DNA from: Candidatus Cloacimonadota bacterium
Lineage (GTDB): Bacteria; Cloacimonadota; Cloacimonadia; Cloacimonadales; TCS61
DNA length: 33,972 bases
Direction of reading: 5' to 3'
NCBI GenBank assembly: GCA_021736135.1
Contig: JAIPGO010000039.1
Location: 1-33,972 of the forward strand
Under the pieces are notes generated by a model, which was not told where the DNA came from, made no database searches, and was given only the letters and a program-made list of their open reading frames with translations. Shown one piece after another: positions 32,607 to 33,972 of the stretch. The stretch's first letter is position 1. Each line of letters opens with the position of its first letter. The position numbers and the translations under genes were made by a program.

Positions 32607-33039
32607 GATCCCGGCAGCAGTCACCATGCCCATGGTTTTCTGCCAGATCGGTTATATCCTCTGATTCACAATAAGGGCAAAGTATAACGTGCTCATCCAT
32701 TGGTAAAGCAATGATCTTTCCGCAATTATTACACTTGAAAACATTCCCTTTAAAATGAATGCTGCCACCCTCTATCTGCAGTAATTTACCGTTCATAATA
32801 AAATCAGCCAGTTTTTTACGGGCAGCATCGATCAGCCGGGTAAAAGTGGGACGTGAAATTTCCATCCTGACAGCAGCTTCCGAATGTTCCAGTCCTTCCT
32901 GATCCGCCAGGCGTATTGCTTCATATTCATCCAGGCTGAGCAGCACCGTTTCCAGGCCATACCGCCGGATGCCCACAGGCTTGAATGCCGTAAACAACGG
33001 CGGCTGCTTTACCAGCCTCTCTTTCTTGGGTCTTGTCAT
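32590..33039 (-). CDS. DUF134-family DNA-binding regulator with zinc-ribbon tail
   Basis: About 149 residues. The N-terminal DUF134 helix-turn-helix domain contains LSLDEYEAIRLADQEGLEH and AAVRMEISRPTFTRLIDAA, as in sigma-70 region-4-like regulators. It is followed by a zinc ribbon (FKCNNCGKII and ILCPYCES, two CxxC pairs) and a His/Cys-rich end (HGHGDCCRDHE), which may also bind metal. It likely regulates the operon that it leads, possibly through the palindrome at 33126-33146. ATG 33039, with GGGAG close upstream, is preferred over the ATGs at 33093 and 33054. Confidence 0.85.
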   Translation of the reverse strand: MTRPKKERLVKQPPLFTAFKPVGIRRYGLETVLLSLDEYEAIRLADQEGLEHSEAAVRMEISRPTFTRLIDAARKKLADFIMNGKLLQIEGGSIHFKGNVFKCNNCGKIIALPMDEHVILCPYCESEDITDLAENHGHGDCCRDHENDR

Positions 33040-33125
33040 TTTTTCTCCCTTCATTCCCAGTTCAAGCGGACAACATTTTGCACCTATGTTCATTATGCAA
33101 GCTTTTTTTGGGAATACTTTTGGAG

Positions 33126-33146
33126 TGCATTAACAGTGTTAATGCA
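33126..33146. promoter_or_regulatory. Perfect palindromic operator upstream of the DUF134 operon
   Basis: Half-sites TGCATTAACA and TGTTAATGCA are perfect complements around one central base (33136). The site lies 87 bases before the DUF134 start. No other gene is within 190 bases, so it most likely controls this operon. Core TTAAC-N3-GTTAA has dimer-site geometry. Confidence 0.7.
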
Positions 33147-33339
33147 ACGAGACGCAGTCGAGTTAAATTCAGGGATAGTGAGCGAAGAAGATTAAAGATT
33201 AAACATGATAAGAAAAGTGAACAGAGGACATTGACATTTGATGTAATGGCAGCTCGAGAATCCCGTGTGTTATGTCCTGACTATTCCAGTATGCAATAAG
33301 ATAAATAGAGAAGGTTCTTATCAGAAATATATAAGGAAT
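33147..33339. other. Gene-free stretch
   Basis: Between the palindrome and the secreted-protein gene I see no convincing gene, RNA or terminator. The short open frames here have no ribosome site or recognisable product. Confidence 0.5.
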
Positions 33340-33807
33340 CTAAAGGCTGAAATTAAAGAAAGGAAATATCTTCAAAAATCCATTTTCATTGTAATTGATA
33401 AATCCTAACTGTAAATTCTGCCCACCTCCGGTTATAATATTCAAAAATCCAAACTGCAAACCGACCATATCATCTCTAACGTAATTAACAGTACTGAATT
33501 GCAGACCTGTCATACTGCCTGAGGCTGACAAAAGATCACCGAACTGGATGCCGAGGGAATTTCCCATATTGTAATTGACCATATTGTATTGAATACCTGT
33601 AAAGTTATCATTAACCTGACTGAGAAATCCTATATCAACGCCGGTAAAATCATTAGTTGAGCTATGAACCAGATTTAACTTAAATCCTTTTATGGGGGTA
33701 CTTTCCGGATGAAGTTGCAGAGGGTTGATAACGCCCACCTGAAACACTTCCTCAGCAAAAAGACTGGTGAATAAGAATAAAACGCATAAAAATATCAGTT
33801 TTTTCAT
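33340..33807 (-). CDS. Small secreted repeat protein (LA_2272-like surface repeat)
   Basis: A 155-residue protein with a signal peptide (KKLIFLCVLFLFTSLFA, cleaved near 18). It is built from short repeats of about 20 residues around the pattern GLQFGxLN/GIQYNMVN (DFTGVDIGFLS, NFTGIQYNMVNY, SMTGLQFSTVNY, DMVGLQFGFLNI, NLQLGFINY). This looks like the beta-helical or barrel-like LA_2272 surface repeat family, whose function is unknown to me. It is probably at the cell surface or in the outer membrane. GGAGATAAT precedes the ATG. Confidence 0.72.
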   Translation of the reverse strand: MKKLIFLCVLFLFTSLFAEEVFQVGVINPLQLHPESTPIKGFKLNLVHSSTNDFTGVDIGFLSQVNDNFTGIQYNMVNYNMGNSLGIQFGDLLSASGSMTGLQFSTVNYVRDDMVGLQFGFLNIITGGGQNLQLGFINYNENGFLKIFPFFNFSL

Positions 33808-33857
33808 TATTATCTCCTTTTTTTATCATAAAATTTTAAGCCTTTTTCATATTTCCT

Positions 33858-33949
33858 AACTTATTGATAAAGAATAAGTTAAATTTCTTAAAAACATCTT
33901 GACTACCTCCTAACTGACAAATTATTGTCTTAATGTCTTGCGGGACAAT
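33858..33949. promoter_or_regulatory. Divergent control region with several inverted repeats
   Basis: Between the secreted-protein gene and the edge gene lie AACTTATT/AATAAGTT (33858-33865, 33873-33880), GACAA-ATTA-TTGTC (33916-33929) and TGTC-N6-GACA (33934-33947). A TTGACT box (33899-33904) with a 17-base spacer places TTATTG as a weak -10 within the second palindrome. A repressor bound there would block the plus-strand gene at 33968. Confidence 0.55.
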
Positions 33950-33967
33950 AAATTAAAAGGAGTCAAG

Positions 33968-33972
33968 ATGCG
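33968..33972 (+). CDS. Start of a plus-strand gene cut by the window edge
   Basis: Only ATG and two more bases are present. AAAAGGAG lies five bases upstream, and a promoter and operators precede it, so a gene start is likely. Nothing can be said of the product. Confidence 0.5.

Overview
The window reads as chromosomal DNA of an anaerobic, Gram-negative (diderm) bacterium of moderate G+C content. Signs of an outer membrane are a TolC-type channel, an RND pump with a lipoprotein adaptor, and small signal-peptide proteins that look like beta-barrels. Signs of anaerobic life are an Hnd-type, NADH-linked hydrogenase electron module and an H-cluster-like iron-sulfur protein. The TPR-rich envelope proteins, DUF4175-like protein and gene mix would fit the FCB/Cloacimonadota area of the tree. 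That placement is an impression, not a demonstrated fact.

Layout. (1) 1-6457, minus strand: a nine-gene operon led by a promoter with a palindrome in its spacer. Order of transcription is DRTGG protein, GHKL ATPase, HydS-like H-cluster protein, second DRTGG protein, PHP phosphoesterase, HndA/NuoE, second GHKL ATPase, HndB, HndC/NuoF (cut by the window edge). It mixes hydrogenase diaphorase subunits with a duplicated signalling set. (2) 6592-9824: an MTA/SAH deaminase, a secreted TPR protein with its terminator, and tRNA-Arg(CCG). (3) 10088-14727, minus: an NSS transporter, a TPR protein, a small membrane protein and a tyrosine recombinase, tightly packed. (4) 14809-21045, minus: a 1074-residue membrane coiled-coil protein, then an M28 peptidase coupled by ATGA overlap to an AT-rich AlbA_2/ATPase regulator-like gene. 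(5) 21234-22417: TrmO and an outer-membrane-like protein converging on a shared hairpin. (6) 22666-28896, plus: a TetR regulator behind three evenly spaced palindromes, followed by a TolC/adaptor/RND tripartite efflux system. (7) 28893-29402: a repeat-rich gap with a heptamer array, a terminator and a 121-bp tandem repeat. (8) 29403-33146, minus: DUF134 regulator, MFS transporter, flavin disulfide reductase-like enzyme and SAM methyltransferase, with a near-perfect palindrome upstream. (9) 33340-33972: a small secreted repeat protein and a divergent gene that starts at the edge, with several inverted repeats between them.

Two repeat families run through the intergenic DNA. One is a degenerate heptamer (ACTAATC/ACGAATC type) found at four places in two orientations. 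The other is a double-hairpin element that occurs as a 121-bp tandem array at 29005-29402 and as a single partial copy at 6592-6640, each time next to a stop codon. The best candidate for a little-described system is the hydrogenase-linked signalling operon. Its H-cluster-like protein keeps the four cluster cysteines but lacks the usual catalytic proton-relay residues, which suits a sensor that talks to the DRTGG/ATPase/PHP proteins.
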